A stretch of DNA of 64,000 bases, from the NCBI RefSeq assembly GCF_900103125.1, contig NZ_FNJV01000009.1, forward strand, positions 62,001 through 126,000, given 5' to 3'. Below, piece after piece: positions 9,301-16,951 of this stretch (positions within the stretch are counted from its first letter, which is position 1; every line of letters begins with the position of its first letter). A program made the translations under genes and the position numbers. This stretch comes from Mucilaginibacter sp. OK268 (lineage in GTDB: Bacteria > Bacteroidota > Bacteroidia > Sphingobacteriales > Sphingobacteriaceae). A model generated the notes under the pieces. It did not search any database, was not told the origin of the DNA, and saw only the letters and a list, made by a program, of their open reading frames with translations.

Positions 9301-9641
9301 ATATCAAAAGCGCCACCAGTATTATCGACTATATTTTCCGGATGCTGGGTTATGAATACCAGAACCGCACCGACCTGGTGCATATCATTACCGATAAAAA
9401 TGGCATTCTGGGTAATCCTCAAATGGGCGATGAGGATTTTAATACCGACGAAAGCAATGTGTATGTGCCGGTTAACAATCCGGCTGGTTTTAACCACGCT
9501 AAAAAACAAGGCCTTTCTGTCGACCTGAGCATGGGGGTACAAAGCGATGCCCCCAGCTGCAACGTATGCGGGCATACCACCCTGCGTTCGGGTACCTGTT
9601 ACAAATGTCTTAACTGCGGCAACTCCATGGGTTGTTCTTAA
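6315..9641 (+). CDS. nrdJ: Vitamin B12-dependent (class II) ribonucleotide reductase
   Basis: Adenosylcobalamin-dependent reduction of ribonucleotides to deoxyribonucleotides; oxygen-independent. At 1108 residues it is in the long NrdJ class. Landmarks are the first redox cysteine in PHACFILSVDDD, the active-site loop ASNPCSEYMFLDNTACNLASINL (near residue 396), APTGTIGLVMD, and a C-terminal zinc ribbon CNVCGHTT...CYKCLNCGNSMGCS carrying re-reduction cysteines. No small subunit or activase gene is adjacent, as expected for class II. The ATG at 6315 begins MAKNITSKMS. It has its own terminator at 9682. No cobalamin riboswitch is recognisable upstream. Confidence 0.96.
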   Translation: MAKNITSKMSATSSGKGLKTTRYFTKEGINVFDLFKYDKRSSVIRNPSGDAVFEMNDVEVPAAWSQVATDILAQKYFRKAGVPQADGSTGAEKSIKQVAHRMANCWKDWGVRYGYFASPKDADIFYDEIVYTIVGQLAAPNSPQWFNTGLHNSYGIIGKPQGHYFVDPLTEVLGKSTSAYERPQPHACFILSVDDDLVNKGGIMDLWVREARIFKYGSGVGTNFSKIRGETEKLAGGGYSSGLMSFLKIGDRAAGAIKSGGTTRRAAKMVCLDLDHPEIEGFVNWKVEEEKKVAALIAAGYSSDYEGEAYRTVSGQNSNNSVRVPNSFFHALKGGKPWELTSRITGKVTKTVASQKLWDDIAFAAWACADPGVQFDTTINEWHTCPEGGRINASNPCSEYMFLDNTACNLASINLAHFFDPQTRVFDVKGFEHACRMWTIVLEISVLMAQFPSKEVAQLSYDYRTLGLGYANLGSALMVNGIPYDSDKARAIGGAITAIMTGTAYATSAEMARELGPFRKYNDNKQHMLRVMRNHRYAAYNSTENYENLEIAPPGIDPKYCPDYLLSAACNAWDKAVEMGEKHGYRNAQTTVIAPTGTIGLVMDCDTTGIEPDFALVKFKKLSGGGYFKIINQAVPEALRNLGYREHEVTAIVNYAKGSASLKGAPHINTDSLKAKGFTDDELEKLDKGLVSAFEISFAFNIWSLGEECLKRLGITADQYNAPDFNVLRALGFSKKQIAEANEYICGTMTIEGAPYLKETHYPIFDCANKCGAKGERYIHAHGHIKMMAAAQPFLSGAISKTINLPNEAKVDEIKDCYQLSWELGLKANALYRDGCKLSQPLSTKSDTKEEVDDKLETVEEVLGEAANVKLSDLTPEQVIEAAMAIMERSKDTNFMRQLSRVVEKKNLPFKRGGFTQKAIIDGQTVFVRTGEYEDGTLGEIFVDMHKEGATFRSLMNCFAIAVSVGLQYGVPLEEYVEKFTFTRFEPAGMVVGHANIKSATSIIDYIFRMLGYEYQNRTDLVHIITDKNGILGNPQMGDEDFNTDESNVYVPVNNPAGFNHAKKQGLSVDLSMGVQSDAPSCNVCGHTTLRSGTCYKCLNCGNSMGCS

Positions 9642-9681
9642 AATGAAGTTTTTTGTTCAGTTATAAATAGTTAAATGTGCG

Positions 9682-9709
9682 AACCCTGCCGCAAGGCAGG
9701 GTTTTTTGT
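9682..9709 (+). terminator. Terminator after nrdJ
   Basis: AACCCTGCC GCAA GGCAGGGTT followed by TTTTTG. Confidence 0.85.
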
Positions 9710-9731
9710 TTAGGAGAATCCAACAACTCAC

Positions 9732-9757
9732 GTCATTGCGAGGTACGAAGCAATCTA
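9732..9757. repeat. GTCATTGCGAGG repeat (family D, half copy)
   Basis: GTCATTGCGAGGTACGAAGC; only one arm is visible. Complete palindromes are at 44131-44246 and, interrupted, at 47965-48091. From here to 10859 is repeat-filled sequence with one possible small gene. Confidence 0.6.
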
Positions 9758-9814
9758 TAAGCTGTACAGAGCTGCTCTTTACAAGGCGTATACCCGCTCT
9801 TGGCCGCGGGAGGG

Positions 9815-10045
9815 CCAGTTACTTTGTAGCCACAAAGTAACCAAAAGGCTTGTCACCAGAAATGCTTCTTTGCCGCACATAGCCTTTACTCTGCAAATCA
9901 GTCAGAACCACGGGCTGCTAAACCTCACCTCCACTTCGTTCGCTCATTCCCTGCGCTTCGGCAAGGTTCGCTAATGCCCCACCAACTGCACAGGCCACCA
10001 TAGTTCTGCCCGTTTTCACCCGAAGCTGTTCTGCTGACGGGGAAG
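9815..10045. repeat. ~230 bp repeat H, left copy
   Basis: Matches the reverse complement of 11683-11915. Shared blocks include a palindromic GTTACTTTG..CAAAGTAACC, CTTTGCCGCACATAGCC, CAGTCAGAACCACGGGCTGC and GCACAGGCCACCAT. No frame is open across it. The two inverted copies bracket the gene at 10860-11597. Confidence 0.85.
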
Positions 10046-10077
10046 AAAACAGAAGAAAGTAAGGTTAAAAAATAACT

Positions 10078-10117
10078 GTGTCATCTCGAACGAGGTACGA
10101 GGAGAGATCTTTTACGC
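10078..10117. repeat. GTCATCTCGAACGAGG repeat (family F, half copy)
   Basis: TCATCTCGAACGAGGTACGA then GGAGAGATCTTTTACG. The full palindrome of the same sequence is at 35184-35302. Confidence 0.6.
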
Positions 10118-10177
10118 GGGATAAGTTCTATAAAAGAAGTGCCGTGGTAATGTGAGGGGAAATAATAAATAAGTACA

Positions 10178-10269
10178 GTCATCCTGAACTTGTTTCAGGA
10201 TCCCACAGGACAAGCTAACCGCCTTATTGTACCCCTGCTTATGGGATGCCGAAACAAGTTCGGCATGAC
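10178..10269. repeat. GTCATCCTGAACTTG palindromic repeat (family B, copy 2)
   Basis: Left hairpin TCCTGAACTTGTTTCAGGA with CCCACAGGACA, right hairpin ATGCCGAAACAAGTTCGGCA TGAC. A near-identical layout is at 44308-44400. Confidence 0.8.
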
Positions 10270-10296
10270 TTCAAAGTATGCCCTCAAACGCTCTTT

Positions 10297-10335
10297 GTCA
10301 TCCTGAGCGCAGCGAAGGATCTATTATTAAATATG
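10297..10335. repeat. GTCATCCTGAGCGCAGCG repeat (family C, half copy)
   Basis: GTCATCCTGAGCGCAGCGAA GGATCT; a full palindromic version lies at 16862-16938. It abuts the end of the small minus-strand frame at 10327. Confidence 0.6.
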
Positions 10336-10515
10336 CTGGGTCTTCGGGCAGTGATGTTTGCAGCATCCAGATCTTTCTCCTTTTTTCAAAAGCATGCCCG
10401 TTTTACAAATGGTGGAATGGTACATGCCTTTTTTATTCATGATGGGCGGTGGCGGTGCCAATATCACAGGCACGGTCGCCATTAGGAACACGATTGCGAT
10501 ATAGATACTTTTCAT
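10327..10515 (-). CDS. Possible small secreted Cys-containing protein
   Basis: 62 codons. Residues 1-20 (MKSIYIAIVFLMATVPVILA) form a convincing signal peptide, followed by a short Lys-rich chain ending CCKHHCPKTQ. Its 3' end runs into a family C repeat, so the C-terminus may have been reshaped by repeat insertion. A minus-strand ATATTTG sits about 25 bases before the ATG as a weak -7 candidate. I do not recognise the family. It could be a chance frame; the signal peptide is the only real support. Confidence 0.35.
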   Translation of the reverse strand: MKSIYIAIVFLMATVPVILAPPPPIMNKKGMYHSTICKTGMLLKKGERSGCCKHHCPKTQHI

Positions 10516-10820
10516 GGCTTTGGTTTTTGATGGTAGTCAAATATCGGGAGTTTTTGCCAGCAACCATCAATATTTCAATCAATTACCCCATATTTTAAAC
10601 CATCTTCAACACTTTACCATATACTCTCCCTGTATGAAAGCGTTGGTCCTGTGCGATTCCCTCCCAGCGGGAGGGGGTAGATAGGGGTTTATTCATGATG
10701 CCTGGCGCATAAACCCCTCCCTGCTACAACACAAACCACGGCGCCCCTCCCGTGGGGAGGGAATTTAACTAGCATAAGTTAAAAAACGTTAAACCGATTT
10801 TATCAACCCCATCCGGGACT

Positions 10821-10828
10821 TATGTTTG
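10821..10828 (+). promoter_or_regulatory. -7 element for the gene at 10860
   Basis: TATGTTTG fits TAnnTTTG, 31 bases before ATG 10860; the -33 region has only TTTT. Confidence 0.4.
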
Positions 10829-10859
10829 TAATGATTTGATTATCAAAACATATAAACCG

Positions 10860-11597
10860 ATGCGTGGCCTGTTCACCCTGCTTTTGATATGTGCCTGTTT
10901 ATGCTCCTACGGACAAACCGTAAGCGGCATTGTGACTGATAAAAAAACAGGTCAACTGCTTACCGGCGCCTGGGTAAGTACTTCCAAAACAAACACTATT
11001 ACCGGTATACAGGGCGAGTTTAGTATGAACGCGGTTAAAGCTGGAGATACCTTGCGGGTAAAAATGCAGGGATATAAATTGTATGTGCTGCCGCTTAACC
11101 TGGCAAACAGTAAAAATATCCGGATCGGTTTAGAAGCGGCGATTATTGAACTCAACGAAGTTCATGTAAGTGCCAAAAGAGACCGGGTAAAAGATTCATT
11201 GAATAACCGTAAAATGTTTGCGAAGGAGTTTAATGCTTCGGCCCCCAAATTAAAAGACATTATTGTGGTATCGGCTGCTCCTGGTCCGCTACCGGTAGCT
11301 GGCATCACGATTGTTCCATCCCAGTTTATCCGGGCCTTAACTTACAAACACAGCCGGGAGTATAAATTTAAAAAGGTATTGATCAGGGATGAACAGAACC
11401 GCTATATCGACAGCAGGTTCAGCGAAAACCTGGTCGGCACCATCACTAACCTTAAAGGTGATTCCCTGTTGAATTTTATGGATAAATATCGCCCGGGCAT
11501 GGAACAGATCAAAAAGATGTCGGACTATGACATCCGTGTATACATTAAAACCAGCCAGCAAAAAATGATGGGAGATAGCGCGGTTAAAGCTAAATAG
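10860..11597 (+). CDS. Secreted protein with carboxypeptidase-regulatory-like domain
   Basis: 245 residues from ATG 10860 (MRGLFTLLLICACLCSYGQ is a signal peptide); the longer frame starts with a TTG at 10836 and lacks an N-terminal hydrophobic start. Residues about 20-105 (VSGIVTDKKTGQLLTGAWVS...) are a CarboxypepD_reg-like domain; the remainder is basic and unrecognised. It is similar in plan to the product at 18-815. It is flanked by inverted copies of repeat H, with several other palindromes around it, so this gene sits in a rearrangement-prone spot. Function unknown. Confidence 0.85.
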   Translation: MRGLFTLLLICACLCSYGQTVSGIVTDKKTGQLLTGAWVSTSKTNTITGIQGEFSMNAVKAGDTLRVKMQGYKLYVLPLNLANSKNIRIGLEAAIIELNEVHVSAKRDRVKDSLNNRKMFAKEFNASAPKLKDIIVVSAAPGPLPVAGITIVPSQFIRALTYKHSREYKFKKVLIRDEQNRYIDSRFSENLVGTITNLKGDSLLNFMDKYRPGMEQIKKMSDYDIRVYIKTSQQKMMGDSAVKAK

Positions 11598-11599
11598 AG

Positions 11600-11637
11600 A
11601 CCTCACCCAACCCTCTCCAAAGGAGAAGGCTTTAAAA
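11600..11637. repeat. CACCCAACCCTCTCC repeat (family E, left arm)
   Basis: CCTCACCCAACCCTCTCCAA AGGAGAAGGCTTTAAA immediately after the stop codon. The complete element lies at 47983-48067, inside a family D palindrome. Confidence 0.6.
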
Positions 11638-11682
11638 CTGTTATCCCTTAACCAGCAGATGGGCTGTGCTAAGGGAGAATGT

Positions 11683-11915
11683 GCTCCCCGTCAGCAGATA
11701 AGCTTCCGGCGAAAGCAGGCAGAACAATGGTGGCCTGTGCGGTTGCAGGGGCATTAGCAAACCTTGCCGAAGCATCGGAATTGAGTGAACGAAGTAGAGG
11801 TAAGGTTTAGCAGCCCGTGGTTCTGACTGCTTTGCAGGGCAAGGCTATGTGCGGCAAAGAAGTCTCTCTGCTGACTTGATCTTTTGGTTACTTTTGTATC
11901 AAGACAAAAGTAACA
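11683..11915. repeat. ~230 bp repeat H, right (inverted) copy
   Basis: Reverse complement of 9815-10045 with scattered mismatches; ends in the palindromic GGTTACTTTTG..CAAAAGTAAC. The stretch 11598-12430 has no gene; it holds this repeat, a family E arm and element I. Confidence 0.85.
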
Positions 11916-11973
11916 GCCTTAGCGGCAATTGAGCGCTCTACGACAGGTATCTTCGCCCCGTCACTCTTCTTAT

Positions 11974-12270
11974 CCCAACATTTGATAATATCCCTAAAAA
12001 TCCGTATATTTATATCAACACCAGCCCGGTTCTCCGAAAAAAGAGAGCCGGGCTGTTTCGTTAAAGACGAAACAAGGCCAAAAACAATCTATTTTTACTC
12101 ATTGTATTGATTATCAATAAATTAATACTTTTTAAACCTTTCAAAACCCATCAGGAATTTGTTAAAAAGTGTTAAAATGGCGTTAAAACGTTATTAAAAC
12201 GAATATTATCGGGTCGTTTTACGCTGTTTTCGACTAAAAAAGTGTTAAAATTTAAGGTTTAAAAAGTTTT
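11974..12270 (+). repeat. ~300 bp direct repeat I, copy 1
   Basis: Same orientation and layout as 48153-48451. In order it has: a short leader with CGTATATTTATATCAA; a 13-bp hairpin (12022-12034 with 12043-12055); the core TTGATTATCAATAAATTAAT, which includes an exact IHF-type match TATCAATAAATTA at 12112-12124; then several GTTAAAA words and a terminal TTAAGGTTTAAAAAGTTTT. It ends 160 bases before the DUF1835 start. Confidence 0.85.
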
Positions 12271-12430
12271 CTGGTCCGGATGGGATCAATCCAAACAACC
12301 AGCGTCATTTCATCTTCAGAATTTCAGGTAAATTTTTAGTTGGGTATAATTGCTGCTTTTTTAAATTTATTTTTACCATCAGGATGCTTTGGCCATTATG
12401 GCTGTTGCTTCACTACTAATTCTAAAACCT

Positions 12431-13219
12431 ATGAGTAACATATTGCATATCTTAAACGGTGATGCCGCCCTGTCGGGATTTAATGAAACCGGCCTGGATG
12501 GTGATGTACTGATATGGCGCGAAGTGCTTTCTGAGGGCCCGTTGCAGGAAAATATCCTGTCAGGCAGTTTCTGGAGCGCACGTGCCAAATGGATCACCCA
12601 AACGTTCAAAGAGGACCTGGATGCCTACCAGAACAAGGTAATTGACGAACTGGGTAAGCTCAACAGCGACTATACCGAAATTAACTTATGGTTTGAGTTC
12701 GACCTGCATTGCCAGGTGAACTTACTGGGTGTTTTACAAATGCTTAGCCGCAAAACGGATATGTCGGCACCGGCTATTTATTTGATTTGCCTGGCCGACT
12801 GTGTACAGTTTAATTTTGCCAAAGGCCTGGGCGAACTCAACGGCGAGCAGTTTGAGGAACTATATGATGGCCGCGAACGCCTGAACGAATGGGAGTTTGA
12901 ACTGGCCACCGAAGCATGGCAACTATATGTACAAGGTGATGCGGTCGAACTGGAAAAATGGCTGGGCGAAAATAGCTTTTGGGGTGGTGTGCCTTTGCTG
13001 AAACCCGCTTTACAAGCTCATTTGAAACGTTTACAGATAAATGAGGCTGGTCTGAGTTATATTGAACAGCGGCTGCTGGACATTTACAATAGCGGCGCGA
13101 AAACACGTTCATCCATATATGCCACTTTTTGGAACGAGGATAAAATATTTGGTATGGGTGATGCCGAAATAGACATTTACCTTGACCGCCTGCAACAAAA
13201 GCAGCTTATCAACCTATAA
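12431..13219 (+). CDS. DUF1835 domain-containing protein
   Basis: 262 residues from ATG 12431 (MSNILHILNGDAALSG); a longer frame to 12389 adds a non-conserved leader and is not preferred. The N-terminal half (ILNGDAALSGFNETGLDGDVLIWREVLSEGP) is the DUF1835 signature, and the C-terminal part is compatible with the DUF3658 partner often fused to it. Cytoplasmic, no signal. Function is unknown in the family. It ends 2 bases before the SDR gene and is surely co-transcribed with it. Confidence 0.9.
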   Translation: MSNILHILNGDAALSGFNETGLDGDVLIWREVLSEGPLQENILSGSFWSARAKWITQTFKEDLDAYQNKVIDELGKLNSDYTEINLWFEFDLHCQVNLLGVLQMLSRKTDMSAPAIYLICLADCVQFNFAKGLGELNGEQFEELYDGRERLNEWEFELATEAWQLYVQGDAVELEKWLGENSFWGGVPLLKPALQAHLKRLQINEAGLSYIEQRLLDIYNSGAKTRSSIYATFWNEDKIFGMGDAEIDIYLDRLQQKQLINL

Positions 13220-13221
13220 AT

Positions 13222-13971
13222 ATGACCAACACTTATATCATTAGCGGTGCCGGGAGCGGCATCGGGCGGGCTATCGCGCAAAAGTTGGCACAGGATGGCA
13301 ATACCTGTATTTTACTGGGGCGCGATGAACAAAAATTAAAACAAACGCTGCAAAGCCTGCCCGCAGACAATCATAGCCTGTTGATAGCGGATATCCGTGA
13401 TCAAAAAAGCCTTGCCCGTGCCTTTGAGCAACTGGGCAATACGGCGGTTAACGGATTGGTAGCCAACTCAGGTATCGGCGGCGAAAATTACTGGGGTGAT
13501 GATGACCGTTGGGCAGATATCATCAATACTAACCTTACCGGTACTTACAATTTTGTGAATACATTTTTACCAGCATTGCGGAATGCAGTGGGGGAGAAAC
13601 ATATCCTGATCACTTCGTCTGTACTGGCACGGTTGGGCGTGGCCAATTATTCGGCTTATTGCGCTTCTAAAGCAGGTTTACTGGGGCTGATGCGTTCATG
13701 GGCGGTGCAGTTTGCTCCCGAAAATATATTGGTGAACGCCATTTGCCCTGGTTGGGTGGATACCGAAATGTCGCAGGACGGTTTACAGGGCATTGCCGAT
13801 GGTATAGGCATCAGCAAACAGGAATTTTATGAAATAGCTATGCAAAGCGTACCACTTCGGCGTATGAGTCAGCCAGATGAAATAGCCGGCTTGGTAGCCT
13901 ATCTGTTAAGTCAGCGGTCTATAACCGGGCAAACTATGGATATCAATTGTGGCTCGGTGATGAACAGCTGA
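13222..13971 (+). CDS. SDR family oxidoreductase
   Basis: 249 residues, classical short-chain dehydrogenase. The Rossmann nucleotide motif is SGAGSGIG (residues 8-15); the Asn motif is ANSGIGG; the catalytic Ser is in ITSSVLARLG and the Tyr-Lys pair in YSAYCASKAG. The C-terminal NAICPGWVDTEM is typical. It is an NAD(P)H-dependent reductase or dehydrogenase of unknown substrate. It follows the DUF1835 gene by 2 bases and converges tail-to-tail with the hydrolase gene with no spacer. Confidence 0.94.
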   Translation: MTNTYIISGAGSGIGRAIAQKLAQDGNTCILLGRDEQKLKQTLQSLPADNHSLLIADIRDQKSLARAFEQLGNTAVNGLVANSGIGGENYWGDDDRWADIINTNLTGTYNFVNTFLPALRNAVGEKHILITSSVLARLGVANYSAYCASKAGLLGLMRSWAVQFAPENILVNAICPGWVDTEMSQDGLQGIADGIGISKQEFYEIAMQSVPLRRMSQPDEIAGLVAYLLSQRSITGQTMDINCGSVMNS

Positions 13972-15534
13972 TCAGCGAACCGTTACGGCGATAGTAGGCG
14001 ATCGGTCACTCTCGTTCTTTAGCCTGTCGAGCGCGGTGATCACATACATATAGGTTTTGCCCTTTAGTACAGTGGTATCTTCAAAGCCTAAACCGTTGTT
14101 GTATTGAATATGCAGTATGCTTTTAGGATCGTCTATGTTGATCTTTTCGCCATCGGTAAACCGGTAGATCACGTAACCATAAACGGGTTGCTCGTCGCGG
14201 GCCAGGGTAGGTGCCATCCATCTTAATTGTACATGGCCCTGTAAAGCTTTCGCGGTGAACTCCCGGGGTACATTAGGAGCAATAGAGTCGCGCCAAAGCA
14301 TCACCGGCGGTAAGGCAGGATACTTATAATAATTTTCACGAAGCGAGTCGGTAAAACCCAAGGGATTACTGGTCAGTGAATTGGAGCTGAAGTAAACACT
14401 GCCCTGAACACGGGGATTAGCACGCATCATATTGATCTGGTCGGGTAGCTGTTTGGGGTTTTTAAAGGCCACTGTTTTACGCTCATTGATACGATAGGCC
14501 GCCTGCCCAATATACAGGTGTCTGCCATAGGTATTGTCGCTCCACCAGTCGAGCAGTTTTTCAAAATCAGCCGAGCGGTTGCCAATGGGCCAGTATAGTT
14601 GAGGATTGATGTAATCAACCCAGCCTTGTTTTATCCACTCGCGCGAGTCGGCATAGTTTTCGTAAAAGGAGGAGCCTCCACTGGTTTCAGAACCTTCGTC
14701 GTTCTGCGCCTTATTGGCCCATATACCAAAGGGACTAATGCCAAATTTGATATCCGGGTTGTGTGCGTGTACGCTGTCGCCTATCATTTTTATCAGCAGA
14801 TCCACATTGTGGCGGCGCCAATCCTTAATATTGTCAAAACCCTGTCCGTATTTTCTAAAGGTTTCATCGTCATTGATCTTTTGTCCGGCAATAGGGTATG
14901 GATAAAAATAATCATCCATATGCACGCCATCGATATCATAGTTGTCAACCACGTCCAGGATCACCTGTACAATATATTCGCGCACTTCGGGCAAACCGGG
15001 GTTAAATGTTTTGATGCCACCGTAAGTAAAAAACCAATCAGGTTTTATTTTGGTGATATGCTGCGGACTCAGGGCACCGAAATTGCCATCAAAAGTAGCA
15101 CGGTAAGGGTTAAACCAGGCATGCAGCTCCATACCACGTTTGTGGGCCTCGGTTATGGCAAACTCTAAAGGGTCATAGGCAGGAGTAGGTCCCTGGCCTT
15201 GTTTACCGGTTAAATATTTCGACCAGGGTTCGCGGCTTTTAGCATAAAAGGCATCAGCAGCGGGGCGTACCTGCAGCATTACCGCGTTGATGCCTGTTTC
15301 CTGGTGCGAGTTGAGTATATCTATCAGTTCCTGTTTTTGCTTATCGCTTGTAAACTTAGTACTTGTGGGCCAGTCGATATTTACCACGGTTGCTATCCAC
15401 ACTCCCCTGAATTCCCGTTTGGGCTCGGTTTTAACTATTGGTTCATCAGACGCGGGCTCAGCTGGCTGCGCGTAAACAGTTGCAATGGTAAGCAGGGATA
15501 TGGTTAGTAGTATAAAGTGGCGAAATATATGCAT
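13972..15534 (-). CDS. Secreted family 10-like glycosyl hydrolase (GHL10/YngK type)
   Basis: 520 residues from ATG 15534 (a TTG one codon earlier is less likely). Signal peptide at residues 1-23 (to TVYAQ). The hydrolase domain begins REFRGVWIATVVNIDWPTS and includes the TIM-barrel motifs VMLQVRPAADAFY, ELHAWFNPYRA and DGVHMDDYFYPYP. A fibronectin-III-like domain occupies about 415-515 (APNVPREFTAKALQGHVQLR...). Family members act on cell-wall or other glycans; the substrate here is unknown. Exported. It converges with the SDR gene. Confidence 0.92.
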   Translation of the reverse strand: MHIFRHFILLTISLLTIATVYAQPAEPASDEPIVKTEPKREFRGVWIATVVNIDWPTSTKFTSDKQKQELIDILNSHQETGINAVMLQVRPAADAFYAKSREPWSKYLTGKQGQGPTPAYDPLEFAITEAHKRGMELHAWFNPYRATFDGNFGALSPQHITKIKPDWFFTYGGIKTFNPGLPEVREYIVQVILDVVDNYDIDGVHMDDYFYPYPIAGQKINDDETFRKYGQGFDNIKDWRRHNVDLLIKMIGDSVHAHNPDIKFGISPFGIWANKAQNDEGSETSGGSSFYENYADSREWIKQGWVDYINPQLYWPIGNRSADFEKLLDWWSDNTYGRHLYIGQAAYRINERKTVAFKNPKQLPDQINMMRANPRVQGSVYFSSNSLTSNPLGFTDSLRENYYKYPALPPVMLWRDSIAPNVPREFTAKALQGHVQLRWMAPTLARDEQPVYGYVIYRFTDGEKINIDDPKSILHIQYNNGLGFEDTTVLKGKTYMYVITALDRLKNESDRSPTIAVTVR

Positions 15535-15884
15535 CAATAGGGATTAAAGTAAAAGCTGCAAAGATATAAAACTCATAACGTTGCACTTTTATTATGAAGT
15601 ATAAAATTTGCAGGTTTATTGTGATTTTAGCATATTGTATTTATTTTTAACCGTTGCCTAACTTAATTGTTTACCTGTAATTCTTTTAAAAATCATATTT
15701 TTAGTGTTTCAACGTTTAAATATCGTTGAGCATGAAAGTGCTGATAAAGGAAAAATACAGGTAAAGCGGGCAATATCTATCTGCATAGATTTGCTTGTAA
15801 ATTAATCACGATAGTTAAATTGCTGCATTTTTTTAAAACAGCTTTGCTTTTTAACTGTATTAAAACATTAAACATTTAATTGCT

Positions 15885-16799
15885 ATGGAAAATCAATCCG
15901 GTCAACCATCTAAGAAAAACTCCAACGTCATTTATTTCCTCATTGTGGTGGTATTGGCTTTATTGGGTACAGATGTGTATTTGTATTTGCAAAAAAACAA
16001 GTCAGATACTAAAATTGTGTACCAGCATGATGAACAAACCCGTCTGCAAACAGAATTGGACAGTCTTGAGTCGCAAATTCAGCAGGTAAATACGGGGAAA
16101 GCCAAACTATCCCAACAAATGCAGGCCAAAAACGATTCATTGGTCGCCAAGATCAAAGTATTAAGAACTCAATTGGCTAAAGGTAAATTAACCAAGGCTG
16201 AACTGGCCAAAGCCCAGGAAGATGTAAAACAATTAAGGTATTTTGTAACTAAATACACCGCGGACATCGACGAATTGAAGAAACAAAATCAATCCCTAAC
16301 AACAGAGAGGGATACACTGAAAACCAACCTGGCTACGGTAGCTAAAAAGGCCGATACGCTCACCAAGCAAAACCAGGATCTGGACGCGAAGGTGAAGGTG
16401 GCGCAGGCGCTCAAGCTGGCCACATCAAATGTGGTAGCCTATAAGGTTAAAAGCAGCGGTAAAGAGGTTGATGTTACCCGTGCCAGTCCGGCTAAAAAAA
16501 TCAAGATCAATTTTACAGTGGCCAGCAATAGCATCGCTATAAAAAGCATGCACGATATTTATGTGCGTATTATTGACCCAACCGGCAACCTGATAACTCC
16601 TGCCGATGGCGGAACTTTCAGCGCTGATAACCAGGATCTGCAATACACCTATAAAACATCAATTGATTTTAAGGACGACGGCAGCCAGTACACTATTGAT
16701 TGGGTAAATCCTAACCTGCCATTCCAGAAAGGTACTTACACTGTATTGCTTTATGCCGATGGTGGTACCATGGGTAAAACAGGCTTTACACTTAAATAA
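15885..16799 (+). CDS. Membrane-anchored coiled-coil protein
   Basis: 304 residues. One N-terminal transmembrane helix (about 17-37, VIYFLIVVVLALLGTDVYLY) is followed by a long coiled coil (about 50-180, repeated QLxxxK/ELxKAQ heptads), then a beta-rich domain (about 185-304) ending GTYTVLLYADGGTMGKTGFTLK. Probably anchored in the inner membrane with the rest in the periplasm. Related proteins are often labelled chromosome-partitioning-like because of the coiled coil, which is not evidence of that role. The 347 bases upstream are AT-rich with no clear promoter. A strong terminator follows. Confidence 0.85.
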   Translation: MENQSGQPSKKNSNVIYFLIVVVLALLGTDVYLYLQKNKSDTKIVYQHDEQTRLQTELDSLESQIQQVNTGKAKLSQQMQAKNDSLVAKIKVLRTQLAKGKLTKAELAKAQEDVKQLRYFVTKYTADIDELKKQNQSLTTERDTLKTNLATVAKKADTLTKQNQDLDAKVKVAQALKLATSNVVAYKVKSSGKEVDVTRASPAKKIKINFTVASNSIAIKSMHDIYVRIIDPTGNLITPADGGTFSADNQDLQYTYKTSIDFKDDGSQYTIDWVNPNLPFQKGTYTVLLYADGGTMGKTGFTLK

Positions 16800-16820
16800 G
16801 CTTATTTAACAGATTATATA

Positions 16821-16860
16821 AAGCCCCGTTCCGGTATTCGGAACGGGGCTTTATTGTTTT
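16821..16860 (+). terminator. Terminator
   Basis: AAGCCCCGTTCCG GTATT CGGAACGGGGCTT, perfect 13-bp stem followed by a T-rich stretch. Confidence 0.9.
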
Positions 16861-16861
16861 T

Positions 16862-16938
16862 GTCATCCTGAGTGATAGCGAAGGATCTGTTTAGTAATAT
16901 GCATGGTCGCGAATAGATCCTTCGTCCCTCAGGATGAC
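16862..16938. repeat. GTCATCCTGAGTGATAGCG palindromic repeat (family C)
   Basis: Left arm GTCATCCTGAG..GCGAAGGATCT, right arm AGATCCTTCGTCCCTCAGGA TGAC, separated by about 25 bases. Confidence 0.8.
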
Positions 16939-16951
16939 GATATTAATGGAG

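Noticed and set aside
8831..9575. Two overlapping minus-strand frames of 120-161 codons in nrdJ
   Set aside because: Shadows of nrdJ codon usage; nrdJ is intact and clearly coding.
10246..10485. 79-codon plus-strand frame in the repeat region
   Set aside because: It begins in a family B palindrome and runs through family C; no signal or family resemblance.
9642..12430. Insertion sequence or transposon carrying the gene at 10860
   Set aside because: Inverted repeats are present but no transposase, integrase or target duplication is visible; kept only as a finding about repeats.
14599..15168. 189-codon plus-strand frame inside the GHL10-type hydrolase gene
   Set aside because: Antisense shadow of a well-supported secreted enzyme; no family features.
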